Origin: Stenotrophomonas sp. SAU14A_NAIMI4_5
Lineage (GTDB): Bacteria; Pseudomonadota; Gammaproteobacteria; Xanthomonadales; Xanthomonadaceae
Length of the DNA stretch: 64,000 nucleotides
Direction: 5' to 3'
Assembly: GCF_003086795.1 (NCBI RefSeq)
Contig: NZ_CP026003.1
Span: 640,503 to 704,502 of the forward strand
Shown: positions 35,888-45,222 of the stretch, piece after piece
Layout: each line of letters opens with the position of its first letter
Numbering within the stretch: the stretch's first letter is position 1
Made by a program: the position numbers and the translations under genes
The notes under the pieces: generated by a model
Database searches by the model: none
Seen by the model: only the letters and a program-made list of their open reading frames with translations
What the model was told of the DNA's origin: nothing

Positions 35888-36031
35888 CGTTTCCAGTGCC
35901 GGCGGCAAGCTTCCGTCAATTCGACATTCTAGCGGGAGCCCGGCAACAGACCGATAAATGCTGCGGCGCATCCAGCCATATGGCGAGGCCCAGCTAGAAT
36001 GCGCTGATTCTTCCCCCGTAGGGCAGTAGAA

Positions 36032-36763
36032 ATGGAACACGCAACTTCCAGCAGCAAGCGCAGCAAGCGCTTCGCTTCGGCGGCGGAGGCCCTGCAGGGC
36101 GTCATCGCCGATGGCCAGACCCTGGCCGTGGGCGGCTTCGGCCTGTGTGGCATTCCCGAGGCACTGATCGCCGCACTGCGCGACAGCGGCGCCAAGGGCC
36201 TGACCGTGATCTCCAACAATGCCGGCGTCGATGGCTTCGGCCTCGGCCAGCTGCTGGAAACACGGCAGATCAAGAAGATGATTTCGTCCTACGTGGGCGA
36301 GAACAAGGAATTCGAACGGCAGTTCCTGGCCGGTGAGCTGGAACTGGAGTTCAACCCGCAGGGCACCCTGGCCGAGCGCCTGCGTGCCGGCGGCGCGGGC
36401 ATCCCGGCCTTCTTCACTGCCACCGGCTACGGCACGGTGGTGGCCGAAGGCAAGGAAACCCGCGAGTTCGACGGCAAGCACTACGTGATGGAAACCGCGC
36501 TGCGTGCCGACGTTGCCCTGGTCAAGGCCTGGAAGGCCGACGAAGCCGGCAACCTGGTGTTCCGCAAGACCGCGCGCAACTTCAACCCGGCGTGCGCGAT
36601 GGCCGGCAAGGTCTGCATCGTGGAAGTGGAAGAGGTGGTGCCGGTGGGCGCCATCGACCCTGACCAGGTGCACCTGCCGGGCATCTACGTGCACCGCATC
36701 GTGCACAACGCGCATCCCGAGAAACGCATCGAACAGCGCACCATCCGCGCGGAGGGCAACTGA
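36032..36763 (+). CDS. scoA: 3-oxoacid CoA-transferase subunit A
   Basis: A 243-aa subunit of succinyl-CoA:3-ketoacid CoA-transferase, which activates acetoacetate for ketone-body or amino-acid breakdown. [31 protein letters not shown] and the later [17 protein letters not shown] are characteristic. The subunit B gene starts one base after the stop codon. It could use the acetoacetate released by the fumarylacetoacetate hydrolase in this window, though they are far apart. In Xanthomonas annotations similar genes near the rml block are sometimes called lpsI/lpsJ. Confidence 0.93.
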   Translation: MEHATSSSKRSKRFASAAEALQGVIADGQTLAVGGFGLCGIPEALIAALRDSGAKGLTVISNNAGVDGFGLGQLLETRQIKKMISSYVGENKEFERQFLAGELELEFNPQGTLAERLRAGGAGIPAFFTATGYGTVVAEGKETREFDGKHYVMETALRADVALVKAWKADEAGNLVFRKTARNFNPACAMAGKVCIVEVEEVVPVGAIDPDQVHLPGIYVHRIVHNAHPEKRIEQRTIRAEGN

Positions 36764-36764
36764 C

Positions 36765-37397
36765 ATGGCGTGGACCCGTGACGAGATGGCGGCACGTGCC
36801 GCCCGCGAACTGACCGATGGCGCCTACGTGAACCTCGGCATCGGCCTGCCGACCCTGGTGGCCAACCACATTCCCGAAGGCGTGGACGTGTGGCTGCAGT
36901 CCGAGAACGGCCTGCTCGGCATCGGCCCGTTCCCGACCGACGCCGAAGTGGACGCCGACCTGATCAATGCCGGCAAGCAGACCGTCACCGCGCGTGCGGG
37001 TGCCAGCTATTTCGGCAGCCATGACAGCTTCGCGATGATCCGCGGTGGCCACGTCAACCTGGCCATCCTTGGCGCCATGCAGGTGACCGACAAGGGTGAC
37101 CTGGCCAATTGGATGGTGCCCGGCAAGATGGTCAAGGGCATGGGCGGCGCGATGGACCTGGTGGCCGGCGTGCAGCGCGTGGTGGTGCTGATGGAGCACA
37201 CCGCGAAGAACGGCGAGCACAAGATCCTGGCCGAATGCTCGCTGCCGCTGACCGGCGTCGGCGTGGTCGACCGGATCATCACCGACCTGGCCGTGTTCGA
37301 TGTCACCGACGATGGCCTGCTGCTGGTGGAAGCTGCGCCGGGCGTGGGCGATGACGAACTGAAGGAAAAGACCGGCGTTGCGTTCCGCAAGGCCTGA
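36765..37397 (+). CDS. scoB: 3-oxoacid CoA-transferase subunit B
   Basis: A 210-aa catalytic subunit. The active-site glutamate lies in [22 protein letters not shown] and GGAMDLVAG are typical. ATG 36765 follows GGAGGG. It ends with a bidirectional terminator. Confidence 0.94.
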   Translation: MAWTRDEMAARAARELTDGAYVNLGIGLPTLVANHIPEGVDVWLQSENGLLGIGPFPTDAEVDADLINAGKQTVTARAGASYFGSHDSFAMIRGGHVNLAILGAMQVTDKGDLANWMVPGKMVKGMGGAMDLVAGVQRVVVLMEHTAKNGEHKILAECSLPLTGVGVVDRIITDLAVFDVTDDGLLLVEAAPGVGDDELKEKTGVAFRKA

Positions 37398-37410
37398 TCG
37401 ATGAACCGCG

Positions 37411-37432
37411 AAGGAGGCCGTGCGGCCTCCTT
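37411..37432. terminator. Bidirectional terminator between scoB and the WbsX/RgpF gene
   Basis: AAGGAGGCC (37411-37419) and GGCCTCCTT (37424-37432) pair around GTGC; a short T-run is seen on the plus strand. It separates two convergent genes; the minus-strand stop codon is only a few bases away. Confidence 0.75.
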
Positions 37433-37435
37433 TGC

Positions 37436-39487
37436 TCAACTGCGACGGGCGTAGGCGTAGTCGGAACCAGCGGGGTCCGCTTCACCCAGACAGGACGCCG
37501 CAGTGGCCACGCGCAGGCCGCTGTGCGTGCAGCACTCACCAAACACCCGCTCGATGGCATGGGCCAGCGTTGCGTCGGTCTGGCCCTGTTCGGGATCGAA
37601 CGCACTGCGGTACAGATGCGCGTCCAGCAACGGGCGCAGCGCCTGCAGCCGCCACCAGCCCATGCTGCCTGCGCCGAACACGGCGGCCTGCGCCGGTGGC
37701 AGGCCGAGCCGCGCCCGCAGCCGCTGCAGCGCAGGCCCATTGCCGCCGATGAAGTCGGCAACGGGCAGCAGATGCCCTTCGGCAACCACCATGCCCAGGC
37801 CGGGATCCGCCTGGAATGCGGCGTGGATGCGCGCGGCCCGGCCGCCGTGCAGCAGGCGCTGCAGCAGTTCCTGCCGCCACTGGTCGCCGTTGTCACGATG
37901 GGTCGAGCGCTTGGTATGCAGCTTGAGCACCAGATCATGCTGGTCCTGCAGCAGTCGCTCGGCCACCTCCAGGAACGGCAGGATGTCGCGCCCGTGATTG
38001 GCCACGGCGATCACCTCACCCTGCAGCCCATGGCTGGCCAGCGCCTGCTGGACCGCGTCCAGCTGCTGCGCCGGGGTGGTGACGATGATCCGCCATGGCA
38101 GCGCCGCCTCGCGCAGGGCGGACAGCAGTTCCGGCAGGGTTTCCAGATACCACGCATGCACGTGCACCGCCGGTTGCGGTGACGTGGCCGGCAGCGGCAG
38201 CAGCGCTTCGCGCGTGGCCTGCAGCCAGGCGTGGCCCAGCCGTGCATCCGGCTCCAGCACCGCGCCTTCGGCCCATTCGTTCCAGGCGTTGATGAAGACC
38301 AGGCGCTGGTCCTGTGGGGCTGCCGACAGTCGCTCGTGCACGGTCCGGCGCAGCCAGTCGCGGTAGCCGCGTGGTGAGGCGTGCAGGTACACCCGGCCAC
38401 GGCCGGAGCGTCGTGCTTCGTTGTCCCAACCGGGATTCACGCCGGGGTAGAGCGGGTAGTCGGGCAGCGGCCGCGCGCCGATCTCGGCGGCCAGTTCGCG
38501 CCAGTCGCGCACATCGCCGTTGAATTCTGGATTGAGCAGCCACTGCTGCGCGGACAGCGAGGCCGGATTGCTCATGTTCGGCGGGAATTCGACGGCGGCA
38601 TCGAAGCCGATGTCGCGTGGATCGGGCCGCTCGAAGCCCTGCACATAGGCCAGGTGGATCTCGCCGACGCCGTGGTCGCGGCACCAGCGGCGCCAGCGCT
38701 CCGCGGTCGCCCGTGCATCGGGCAGCAGGTGCGGGCGGTAGACCAGCAGCATCGGCCTGCCATCGACCTTGAGTGCGCGCCGGTCACGCAGGTACGGTGC
38801 AACGTGGGCGATGAAGGCCAGGTCATCCTCGGCGCTATGCTGCTGGCCGATCAGAATGTCCTCGTCGCGGCCATCCCAGCGCCGCGCCCAGTTCTCGTTG
38901 GCCCAGCACAGGCAGAAGGGCAAGTCGATGCTGTCATCGGCCAGCCACTGCTGCAGTGGGTCTTCCATCAGGGTGCGGCCACTGAACCAGTAGTAGTAGA
39001 AGCAGAACGCGCCGATGCCATGTTCGGCGGCGAGCTGCGCCTGGTCGCGCATCACCTGCGGGTTGCGCAGGTCGTAGAAGCCCAGATCGGCCGGCAGGCG
39101 TGGCTGGATGTGGCCTTCGAACTGCGGCAGGGCGCGGGTGACGTTGCGCCATTCGGTGAAGCCTTTGCCCCACCAGGCATCATTTTCGGCGAAGGTGTGG
39201 AACTGCGGCAGGTAGAAAGCGACAAGGGTGGCCGGCACCGGGTCCGGCAGGGCTGCCTGCTGATAGCGGCGGTGGCCGATCGCGGCCTCGTCGGCCCGCC
39301 AGCGCAGCTGCGCGCTCGAGCTTGGCCCGGCGGCGTCCTGCTGACCCTTGGGTGGCGGCGGCACCCAGTCACCATGACGGGCCAGCAGGCGGGTCCGCAG
39401 CCGGTCGCGCTGCCCCTCGGACAGGGGCAGCAGCCGGAAGGCCGCACGCAGCAGCGGGAACAGGGCCTGGCGCAGGCTGCCGCTCAT
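37436..39487 (-). CDS. WbsX (GH99-like) plus RgpF-like surface-glycan protein
   Basis: A 683-aa protein with two parts. Residues about 85-425 match the WbsX/glycoside hydrolase 99-like family (FYLPQFH 91-97, GKGFTEW 107-113, CWANENWARRWDG, FINAWNEWAEG). Residues about 440-680 match the rhamnan synthesis protein F family (LVLKLHTKRSTHRDNGDQWR, then FGAGSMGWWRLQAL). Such fusions sit in O-antigen or rhamnan loci and are thought to build or modify the chain. It lies about 5 kb from xanA with unrelated genes between, so it is a satellite of the O-antigen system. No signal peptide is evident. Enzymatic role is uncertain. Confidence 0.82.
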   Translation of the reverse strand: MSGSLRQALFPLLRAAFRLLPLSEGQRDRLRTRLLARHGDWVPPPPKGQQDAAGPSSSAQLRWRADEAAIGHRRYQQAALPDPVPATLVAFYLPQFHTFAENDAWWGKGFTEWRNVTRALPQFEGHIQPRLPADLGFYDLRNPQVMRDQAQLAAEHGIGAFCFYYYWFSGRTLMEDPLQQWLADDSIDLPFCLCWANENWARRWDGRDEDILIGQQHSAEDDLAFIAHVAPYLRDRRALKVDGRPMLLVYRPHLLPDARATAERWRRWCRDHGVGEIHLAYVQGFERPDPRDIGFDAAVEFPPNMSNPASLSAQQWLLNPEFNGDVRDWRELAAEIGARPLPDYPLYPGVNPGWDNEARRSGRGRVYLHASPRGYRDWLRRTVHERLSAAPQDQRLVFINAWNEWAEGAVLEPDARLGHAWLQATREALLPLPATSPQPAVHVHAWYLETLPELLSALREAALPWRIIVTTPAQQLDAVQQALASHGLQGEVIAVANHGRDILPFLEVAERLLQDQHDLVLKLHTKRSTHRDNGDQWRQELLQRLLHGGRAARIHAAFQADPGLGMVVAEGHLLPVADFIGGNGPALQRLRARLGLPPAQAAVFGAGSMGWWRLQALRPLLDAHLYRSAFDPEQGQTDATLAHAIERVFGECCTHSGLRVATAASCLGEADPAGSDYAYARRS

Positions 39488-39617
39488 TGGAGCGCGCTCC
39501 GGGAAGGGCGGGCGGGGGCGTGCATGGACGTCGTGGAAAGGGTCATGGACGCATTTTCGACGCTGATGGCCATCACGGCAAACCGGATCGCGGCGGCTGC
39601 CGTGCTAGCGTGGGGTG

Positions 39618-40205
39618 ATGCTGTTCCCCCACGACCTGCCCGATGCCGATGTCCAGCACCTGCCCGGCTGGCTGCCGGCCGCCGCCGCCGATGCGCTGCT
39701 GTCGGCCCTGCAGTCGGAACTGCCGTGGGAGGTGCATCGCATCCGCATGTTCGGCCACTGGGTCGATTCGCCCCGGCTGAGCTGCTGGATCGGTGATCCG
39801 CAGGCACGTTACCGCTATTCCGGTGCCGAGTTCGTGCCGCAGCCCTGGCCGGCGCGGCTGCAGGCCCTGCGCGAGCGCTTGCAGGAACAGGGCATCGGTA
39901 CGTTCAACAGCGTGCTGGTCAACCGCTACCGCAACGGCGGCGATTACATGGGCTGGCACAGCGATGACGAACCGGAGCTGGGGTCGTCACCGCTCATCGC
40001 CTCGCTCAGCCTGGGCTCGGCGCGCCGCTTCCTGCTGCGACGGCGCGATGATCCCGCGCGAAAGGCCGAATTCCTGCTCGGCCACGGCGACCTGCTGCTG
40101 ATGGGCGGCAACACCCAGCGCTTCTACCAGCACGCGCTGCCGAAGATGGCACGGGTGCAGGGCGAGCGGATCAACCTGACGTTCCGCTGGATCCAGCCGC
40201 GCTGA
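39618..40205 (+). CDS. AlkB-like 2-oxoglutarate/Fe(II) dioxygenase
   Basis: A 195-aa cytoplasmic enzyme expected to remove alkyl groups from DNA or RNA bases by oxidation. The iron facial triad is visible as HSD (in GWHSDDEPELG) and the distal His in FYQHALPK; the 2-oxoglutarate arginine is in INLTFRWI. The pattern FNSVLVNRYRNGGDYMGWHS resembles eukaryotic ALKBH2/3-type AlkB proteins more than E. coli AlkB. ATG 39618 is used; a GTG immediately before it is possible. It is a single gene followed by a SMAG pair. Confidence 0.9.
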   Translation: MLFPHDLPDADVQHLPGWLPAAAADALLSALQSELPWEVHRIRMFGHWVDSPRLSCWIGDPQARYRYSGAEFVPQPWPARLQALRERLQEQGIGTFNSVLVNRYRNGGDYMGWHSDDEPELGSSPLIASLSLGSARRFLLRRRDDPARKAEFLLGHGDLLLMGGNTQRFYQHALPKMARVQGERINLTFRWIQPR

Positions 40206-40213
40206 GGGCGTTC

Positions 40214-40275
40214 CGCCGGGCATGGCCCGGCGCTACCAGGATTGCACAAGGGGTAGCGCCGGGCCATGCCCGGCG
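40214..40275. repeat. Inverted pair of SMAG elements
   Basis: CGCCGGGCATGGCCCGGCGC-TACC (from 40214) faces its reverse complement (40252-40275) around a 14-base spacer, between the convergent dioxygenase and lipoprotein genes. Confidence 0.8.
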
Positions 40276-40292
40276 AGCGCAGCGGACACGGC

Positions 40293-40934
40293 TCAACGCT
40301 TCAGCGCAGCCGCGTCGCTCTGCCCGTTCTCCAGCGTCCAGCCCACCACATCCTGCGCCAGCTGCTGCAGGCCACGCTCGAAGGCGGCGGCCACGGCCGG
40401 TACGTCGGTGCTGCCCACCGGCTGCGCCTGGCGGAACGTGCGGTCGGCCACCACGCGCTGGTCGGTGGTGTGGATCAGCTTGGCGTTCACTTCGATCACC
40501 ACGGTCGGCGTGGCCTGGCCCTGGTAGTCCGATTCGAAGCGGCGGATATCAGTGGCCAGCTTGTAGTCGGCGCGGATGCCGGCGGCGGTGCGGGCCACGC
40601 CGCGCAGGCGGCCGGAATCCTCGAAGCCACGCAGCAGGGTGTCTTCGATGATGTCGGTGGCCGGCTGTGCCCAGCTGGCGCCCTTGTAGATCTCCAGCTC
40701 GGACGGCGTCGGCCGCACGTTGATGCGCGGGCTGTCGACCATGCGCGCGGCGCTGGGCTTGGACACCACCAGCTGCCAGTCGGCCTGCGGCCAGCTCGGG
40801 TCCACCTTCACCTGCACGGCGGGCGAATACAGGGTGACCGGGCTCTTGTCGCCGCTGCCGAGGATCGAGCAGCCACCCAGCAGGGCGACGGCCGAGGCGG
40901 CCAGCAGCAGGCGCGGAAGGGTCATCGGGCTCAT
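40293..40934 (-). CDS. ABC-type transport auxiliary lipoprotein
   Basis: A 213-aa lipoprotein: signal peptide with lipobox LLGGC (Cys about residue 22), then a domain of the ABC-transport auxiliary family (PqiC/YmbA-like), with KPSAARMVDSPRINVR and GVARTAAGIRADYKLATDIR. It completes an MCE-type lipid transport system; its ATG overlaps the mlaD-like stop by four bases. It probably sits on the inner face of the outer membrane and links the MCE protein to it. Confidence 0.88.
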   Translation of the reverse strand: MSPMTLPRLLLAASAVALLGGCSILGSGDKSPVTLYSPAVQVKVDPSWPQADWQLVVSKPSAARMVDSPRINVRPTPSELEIYKGASWAQPATDIIEDTLLRGFEDSGRLRGVARTAAGIRADYKLATDIRRFESDYQGQATPTVVIEVNAKLIHTTDQRVVADRTFRQAQPVGSTDVPAVAAAFERGLQQLAQDVVGWTLENGQSDAAALKR

Positions 40935-41857
40935 TTGGGTTCGAACTCCTTCGGTGCGTCGCGGCCCAGCAGGTAGCGCGCGGGGTTGTTCTCGAGGCGG
41001 TCGCTGACCCGGCGCAGGTCGCGGATCAGGCCACGCAGTTCATTCAGCGTCGGGCCGAGCTGGCCCAGGCCATCGTTGGCGAAGCTGTTGATGGCCGCGC
41101 GGTTCTCGCCGAGGATCGAATCGGCATTGCCGGCCGCCGAATCGAGCTTGCCCAGGGTGGCGTCGAGCTTGTCGATGATGCCCGGCAGCTGCTGCACCAG
41201 ATTCTTGTCCAGGCGCTCGATGGTGCCGTTGGTGGTCTTCAGCGTGGTGTCCAGGCTGCGTGCGGCATCGCGCGCGCTGAGCAGCAGCGCCTGGGTGCCC
41301 TGGTCACGGTCGGCCAGGCCGCCGCTGATGGTTTCCAGGTTGGCCAGGGTGGCGTTGATCGAGGCCACGTTGCGGTCACTGAGGACTTGATCCATGCGTT
41401 CGACGATGCGGTTGGCCACATCGGTGATGTTCTGCAGCGCCGACGGCGTGGTCGGGATGATCGGCGCCGGATCCTTGTTGACCATGGTCAGCGTCGGCGC
41501 CTGCGGGGTGCCGCCACTGAGCTGGATGATCGACGGACCGGTCAGGCTGGTGATGGCCAGCTTGGCGCGGGTATCGGTCTTGACCGGCGTGTTGGAGTTC
41601 AGGCGGATGCGTGCGACCACCTGGCGCGGGTCGTCCGGCACCAGGTTCAGCTCGGTGATCGAACCGACCGCGATGCCGTTGTATTGCACCGGGCTGCCGA
41701 CCGACAGGCCGGTGACCGCCTCGCGGAACACCACGCGGTATTCCTGCCAGGTACGGTCGGAGGAGTACTTGGCCGCCCACAGGCCGAAGGCCAGCAGGGC
41801 CAGGCCGGTGATCAGGGTGAACGCGCCGATCAGCACGTAATTGGCTTTGGTTTCCAT
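40931..41857 (-). CDS. mlaD: MlaD-like MCE-domain protein
   Basis: A 308-aa protein with one N-terminal membrane anchor (YVLIGAFTLITGLALLAFGLW) and an MCE domain (about 40-120, FREAVTGLSVGSPVQYNGIAVG), which forms the lipid-carrying ring in the periplasm. A helical C-terminal part (about 150-300) extends from it. It is third in the mlaE-mlaF-mlaD-lipoprotein operon. The separate E. coli-type mlaC/mlaB genes are not present here. Confidence 0.9.
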   Translation of the reverse strand: METKANYVLIGAFTLITGLALLAFGLWAAKYSSDRTWQEYRVVFREAVTGLSVGSPVQYNGIAVGSITELNLVPDDPRQVVARIRLNSNTPVKTDTRAKLAITSLTGPSIIQLSGGTPQAPTLTMVNKDPAPIIPTTPSALQNITDVANRIVERMDQVLSDRNVASINATLANLETISGGLADRDQGTQALLLSARDAARSLDTTLKTTNGTIERLDKNLVQQLPGIIDKLDATLGKLDSAAGNADSILGENRAAINSFANDGLGQLGPTLNELRGLIRDLRRVSDRLENNPARYLLGRDAPKEFEPK

Positions 41858-41860
41858 GGC

Positions 41861-42688
41861 TCAGGCACTCTTGATCTGTTCGCCGCGTGCAGCACGCGCG
41901 CGGGGTCCGTGGAAATATTCCTGGATCCACGGATGGTCCAGTGTCTCGATCTCCGGCAGCGGCGCATTGGCCACCACCTTGCGGTCGGCGATCACCGCCA
42001 CCCGGTCGCAGATCGCATACAGCGTGTCCAGGTCGTGGGTGATCAGGAACACGGTCAGGCCCAGCGCTTCCTGCAGGGTCTTGATCAGGCGGTCGAAGGC
42101 GGCTGCGCCGATCGGGTCCAGGCCGGCGGTGGGTTCGTCCAGGAACAGCAGCGGCGGGTCCAGCGCCAGCGCCCGTGCCAGGCCGGCGCGCTTGCGCATG
42201 CCGCCGGACAGCTGCGAGGGCAGCTTGTTGATCGCATCGGCGGGCAGGCCGGCCAGCTTCACCTTCAGCAGCGCCAGTTCGTAATGCCAGCGCTCGGGCA
42301 GCTCGCGGTGGTGTTCCTTCAGCGGCACCTGCACGTTCTCGCCCACGGTCAGCGAGGAGAACAGGGCGCCATCCTGGAACAGCACGCCGGTGTTGCGCTC
42401 GATGTGCAGGCGGCTTTCGGCATCGTCGGCGCGTGCGTCGCGGCCGAGCACCTCGATCTGCCCCTCGTCGGGCACCCGCAGGCCGAGGATCGAGCGCATC
42501 AGCACCGATTTGCCGGTGCCCGAACCGCCGACCACGCCGAGGATCTCGCCGCGGCGCACGTCCAGGTCCAGGCCTTCGTGCACGGTCTGGCTGCCGAAGC
42601 GGTTGACCAGCCCACGCACGCGGATGGCCAGGTCGTGGCCCTGGTCGTCCTGCATGGCGGCATCGGTGGGGGTGTCGTGTGCGTTCAT
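41861..42688 (-). CDS. mlaF: MlaF-like ABC transporter ATP-binding protein
   Basis: A 275-aa ATPase of the MCE transporter. Walker A is GGSGTGKSVLMRSIL, the signature LSGGMRKRAGLARAL and Walker B LLFLDEPTAGLDP; FGSQTVHEGLDLDVRRGEIL is the normal beginning of the fold. It drives phospholipid movement between membranes with the permease encoded one base upstream. Confidence 0.93.
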   Translation of the reverse strand: MNAHDTPTDAAMQDDQGHDLAIRVRGLVNRFGSQTVHEGLDLDVRRGEILGVVGGSGTGKSVLMRSILGLRVPDEGQIEVLGRDARADDAESRLHIERNTGVLFQDGALFSSLTVGENVQVPLKEHHRELPERWHYELALLKVKLAGLPADAINKLPSQLSGGMRKRAGLARALALDPPLLFLDEPTAGLDPIGAAAFDRLIKTLQEALGLTVFLITHDLDTLYAICDRVAVIADRKVVANAPLPEIETLDHPWIQEYFHGPRARAARGEQIKSA

Positions 42689-42689
42689 G

Positions 42690-43811
42690 TCACCAGTCCA
42701 TGTGCATGAACCACAACGCCGCGAAGGCGTCGATGATGATGACCAGCGAGATGGTCTGCACCACGCTGGAGGTGGTGCGTTCGCCCACCGACTGCGCCGT
42801 GCCTTCCACCTTCAGGCCTTCCAGGCAGCCGATCAGGCCGATGATCAGCGCGAACACCGGCGCCTTCGACAGGCCCACCAGCATGTGCCGCACTTCCATC
42901 GTTTCGTGCATGCGCGCGATGTACATCTGCGGCGGGATGTCCAGGTCGAACGCGCCGACGGTGATGCCGCCGGCCAGGCCGGCGATCATCGCGATGAAGG
43001 TCAGCAGCGGCAGGGTCACCAGCAGGGCGAGCAGGCGCGGCAGCACCAGCAGGTCGACCGGGTCCAGGCCCAGCGTGCGCATCGCATCGATTTCCTCGCG
43101 CGCCTTCATCGCGCCGATCTGCGCGGTGAACGCACTGGCGGTGCGGCCGGCCAGCACGATGGCGGTGAGCAGCACGGCGAACTCGCGCAGGAAAGCGATG
43201 TTGACCAGTTCGACCACGTAGATCTCCGCGCCGAAGTCGCGCAGGATGGTCGAGCCGAGGAAGGCGATGACCGCGCCGACCAGGTAGGACAGCAGGGCCA
43301 CCAGCGGCACCGCGTCCAGCCCCACCTGTTCCATCTGGTGCACGGTGGCGGTCAGGCGGAAGCGCCGCGGTTCCTTCACCAGCCGCGCGGCCTTCACCAG
43401 GTTCTCGCCGAGGAAGCTGCACAGCGCCTTGATGTTGTGGCCGGTGGCATGGACGCTGACGCCGAGGCGTTCGAGCGCGGCCAGCACGCCGAAATCGCGC
43501 TTGGCCTTGGGACGGTCGTCGGCCACTTCCTCGATGGTGCACACCAGCGCCTGGTGGTCCGGGCGGAACTGCAGTGCCTGTTCGCCGAGGTCGGCACGAT
43601 GGGCCACGCGCAGCACCTGCAGCACGCCGGCCGAGTCCAGCTGTTCGATGCCGGTGGCATCGATGCCGGTCAACGTGTCGGGAATACCACGCAGCACCTC
43701 GGCCGCGTCCAGCGCGGTCTTCAGGGTCCAGTGCCCGGACAGGCGGATCAGCCCGGGATCGTGGGCGTCCTGTTCAAGCCGGGGGGCGTGGTTCGGGGTC
43801 ATGGGGGCCAT
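42690..43811 (-). CDS. mlaE: MlaE-like permease with N-terminal STAS domain
   Basis: A 373-aa inner-membrane permease. The first about 110 residues look like a STAS domain (GIDATGIEQLDSAGVLQVL), doing the job of the separate MlaB in E. coli. The rest is MlaE with about five membrane spans and AEIYVVELVNIAFLREFAVL and AFTAQIGAMKAREEIDAM. ATG 43811 (MAPMTPNHAPRLEQ) is chosen; a second ATG lies nine bases on. It heads the operon and is divergent from the ThrE-like gene. Confidence 0.9.
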   Translation of the reverse strand: MAPMTPNHAPRLEQDAHDPGLIRLSGHWTLKTALDAAEVLRGIPDTLTGIDATGIEQLDSAGVLQVLRVAHRADLGEQALQFRPDHQALVCTIEEVADDRPKAKRDFGVLAALERLGVSVHATGHNIKALCSFLGENLVKAARLVKEPRRFRLTATVHQMEQVGLDAVPLVALLSYLVGAVIAFLGSTILRDFGAEIYVVELVNIAFLREFAVLLTAIVLAGRTASAFTAQIGAMKAREEIDAMRTLGLDPVDLLVLPRLLALLVTLPLLTFIAMIAGLAGGITVGAFDLDIPPQMYIARMHETMEVRHMLVGLSKAPVFALIIGLIGCLEGLKVEGTAQSVGERTTSSVVQTISLVIIIDAFAALWFMHMDW

Positions 43812-43903
43812 TCGGTTCGCAGCATAACCGTTTCGTCCTGCGCGCCGCGTCGAACCGGGATGAATTTCTCCTGCCGGGCCCCGCGTGGGTAATACTACGG
43901 CGC

Positions 43904-45163
43904 ATGTCTGCAGACGCTCACACGATCCCCACGCCCCCGGCCACCTACGCACAGCGCGTGGCATTCGTTTCCGAGATCGCCGGGCGCCTGCACAGCTATG
44001 GCACCACCGCACAGCGCCTGGAAACGGCCGTGGTGGCCCTGGCGCGCCAGCTCGATCTCGATTGCGAGCCGTGGTCCAACCCCACCGGCATCATCCTCAG
44101 CTTCAGCGATCCGGCACAGGCCATCGGTTCCAGTGACATCACCCGGGTCATCCGCCTGGCACCGGGCGAGAACGACCTGCACAAACTGAGCGTGGCCGAC
44201 CGCATCGCCGAGGAAGTGTCCAACGGCCGCATGAGCATCGCCCAGGGCCATACCGCGCTGCGCCAGCTGGACAAGGATCCCGGCCGGCGCGGCAAGCTGC
44301 GCACCATCCTGTCCTTCAGCCTGGGCGCGGCCGGCGTGGCCGGCATGTGGAAACTGCCGTGGCTGGATATCGCCACCGCCGGTGTCATCGGTCTGATGAT
44401 CGGCCTGCTGGGCATGGTCACCGACCGCCGCCCGGCCACCCGCGAGGCCGCCGAAGCACTGGCCGCGCTGCTGGCGGGCATGGTCGCCACGCTGGTGGCT
44501 GCCTTCATCGGCGCGCTCAATCTCAATACCGTCATCATTGCTTCGCTGGTGGTGCTGCTGCCCGGCATGTCGCTGACCAATGCGGTCAATGAACTGGCCA
44601 GCCAGCACTGGGTATCGGGTACCGCGCGTTTCGCCGGTGCGCTGACCACCATCATGAAACTCAGCGTCGGCGCGATGATCGCGGTGACCCTGGCCGATGT
44701 GCTGGGCCTGGAGCCGGTGATCCGTGCCGCGCGGCCGCAGGGGCCGTGGGTGGAATGGGGCTCGCTGCTGACCGCGGCATTCGCCTTCGCCATGCTGTTC
44801 AAGGCCAACCGTCGTGATTATCCGTGGGTGATGGCGGCCTCGGTGGCCGGTTATGCCATTTCCAAATTCGGTGGCCACGCCTGGGGCGCACCGGCGGGTA
44901 TTTTCCTGTCCGCGATGCTGCTGACCGCCGGCGGTAATCTGTTCGGCCGCCTGGTCGGGCGCCCGGGCGCGATCATCCGCCTGCCGGGCATCATCATGAT
45001 GGTGCCGGGCAGCACCAGCCTGCGCGGCGTGCTGACCCTGGTGCAGCAGCAGGACGTGGGCGCCGGGCAGAGCGTGTTCCTCACCGTGCTCAACGTTGTG
45101 ATGGCGCTGGTGGCCGGCCTGCTGTTCGGCAACCTGCTGATGCCGGCCCGCAAAACCCTGTGA
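43904..45163 (+). CDS. Threonine/serine exporter family protein (ThrE-like)
   Basis: A 419-aa inner-membrane protein with about ten spans. The N-terminal half matches the cytoplasmic-plus-membrane ThrE domain (SYGTTAQRLETAVVALARQL, SVADRIAEEVSNG); the C-terminal half is the second ThrE domain (GAPAGIFLSAMLLTAGGNLF, MMVPGSTSLRG). It is predicted to export threonine, serine or similar small metabolites. ATG 43904 begins MSADAHTIPTPPATYAQRVA; the open frame upstream lies antisense to mlaE. A strong terminator follows. Confidence 0.87.
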   Translation: MSADAHTIPTPPATYAQRVAFVSEIAGRLHSYGTTAQRLETAVVALARQLDLDCEPWSNPTGIILSFSDPAQAIGSSDITRVIRLAPGENDLHKLSVADRIAEEVSNGRMSIAQGHTALRQLDKDPGRRGKLRTILSFSLGAAGVAGMWKLPWLDIATAGVIGLMIGLLGMVTDRRPATREAAEALAALLAGMVATLVAAFIGALNLNTVIIASLVVLLPGMSLTNAVNELASQHWVSGTARFAGALTTIMKLSVGAMIAVTLADVLGLEPVIRAARPQGPWVEWGSLLTAAFAFAMLFKANRRDYPWVMAASVAGYAISKFGGHAWGAPAGIFLSAMLLTAGGNLFGRLVGRPGAIIRLPGIIMMVPGSTSLRGVLTLVQQQDVGAGQSVFLTVLNVVMALVAGLLFGNLLMPARKTL

Positions 45164-45169
45164 CGATGC

Positions 45170-45200
45170 AAAAAAAACGCCGGCTTTCGCCGGCGTCTTT
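45170..45200. terminator. Terminator between the exporter and H-NS-family genes
   Basis: A run of A ending at 45177, then CGCCGGC-TTT-CGCCGGCG around 45178-45195, then TCTTT. It can act in both directions, between two convergent genes. Confidence 0.85.
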
Positions 45201-45222
45201 CATTTCAACCTGATATTCGGCC

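Noticed and set aside
32798-35932. Plus-strand open frame of 1044 codons
   Set aside because: It lies antisense to the SNF2 gene; composition (Gln, His, Arg, Val rich) is the usual shadow of a GC-rich gene and has no motif.
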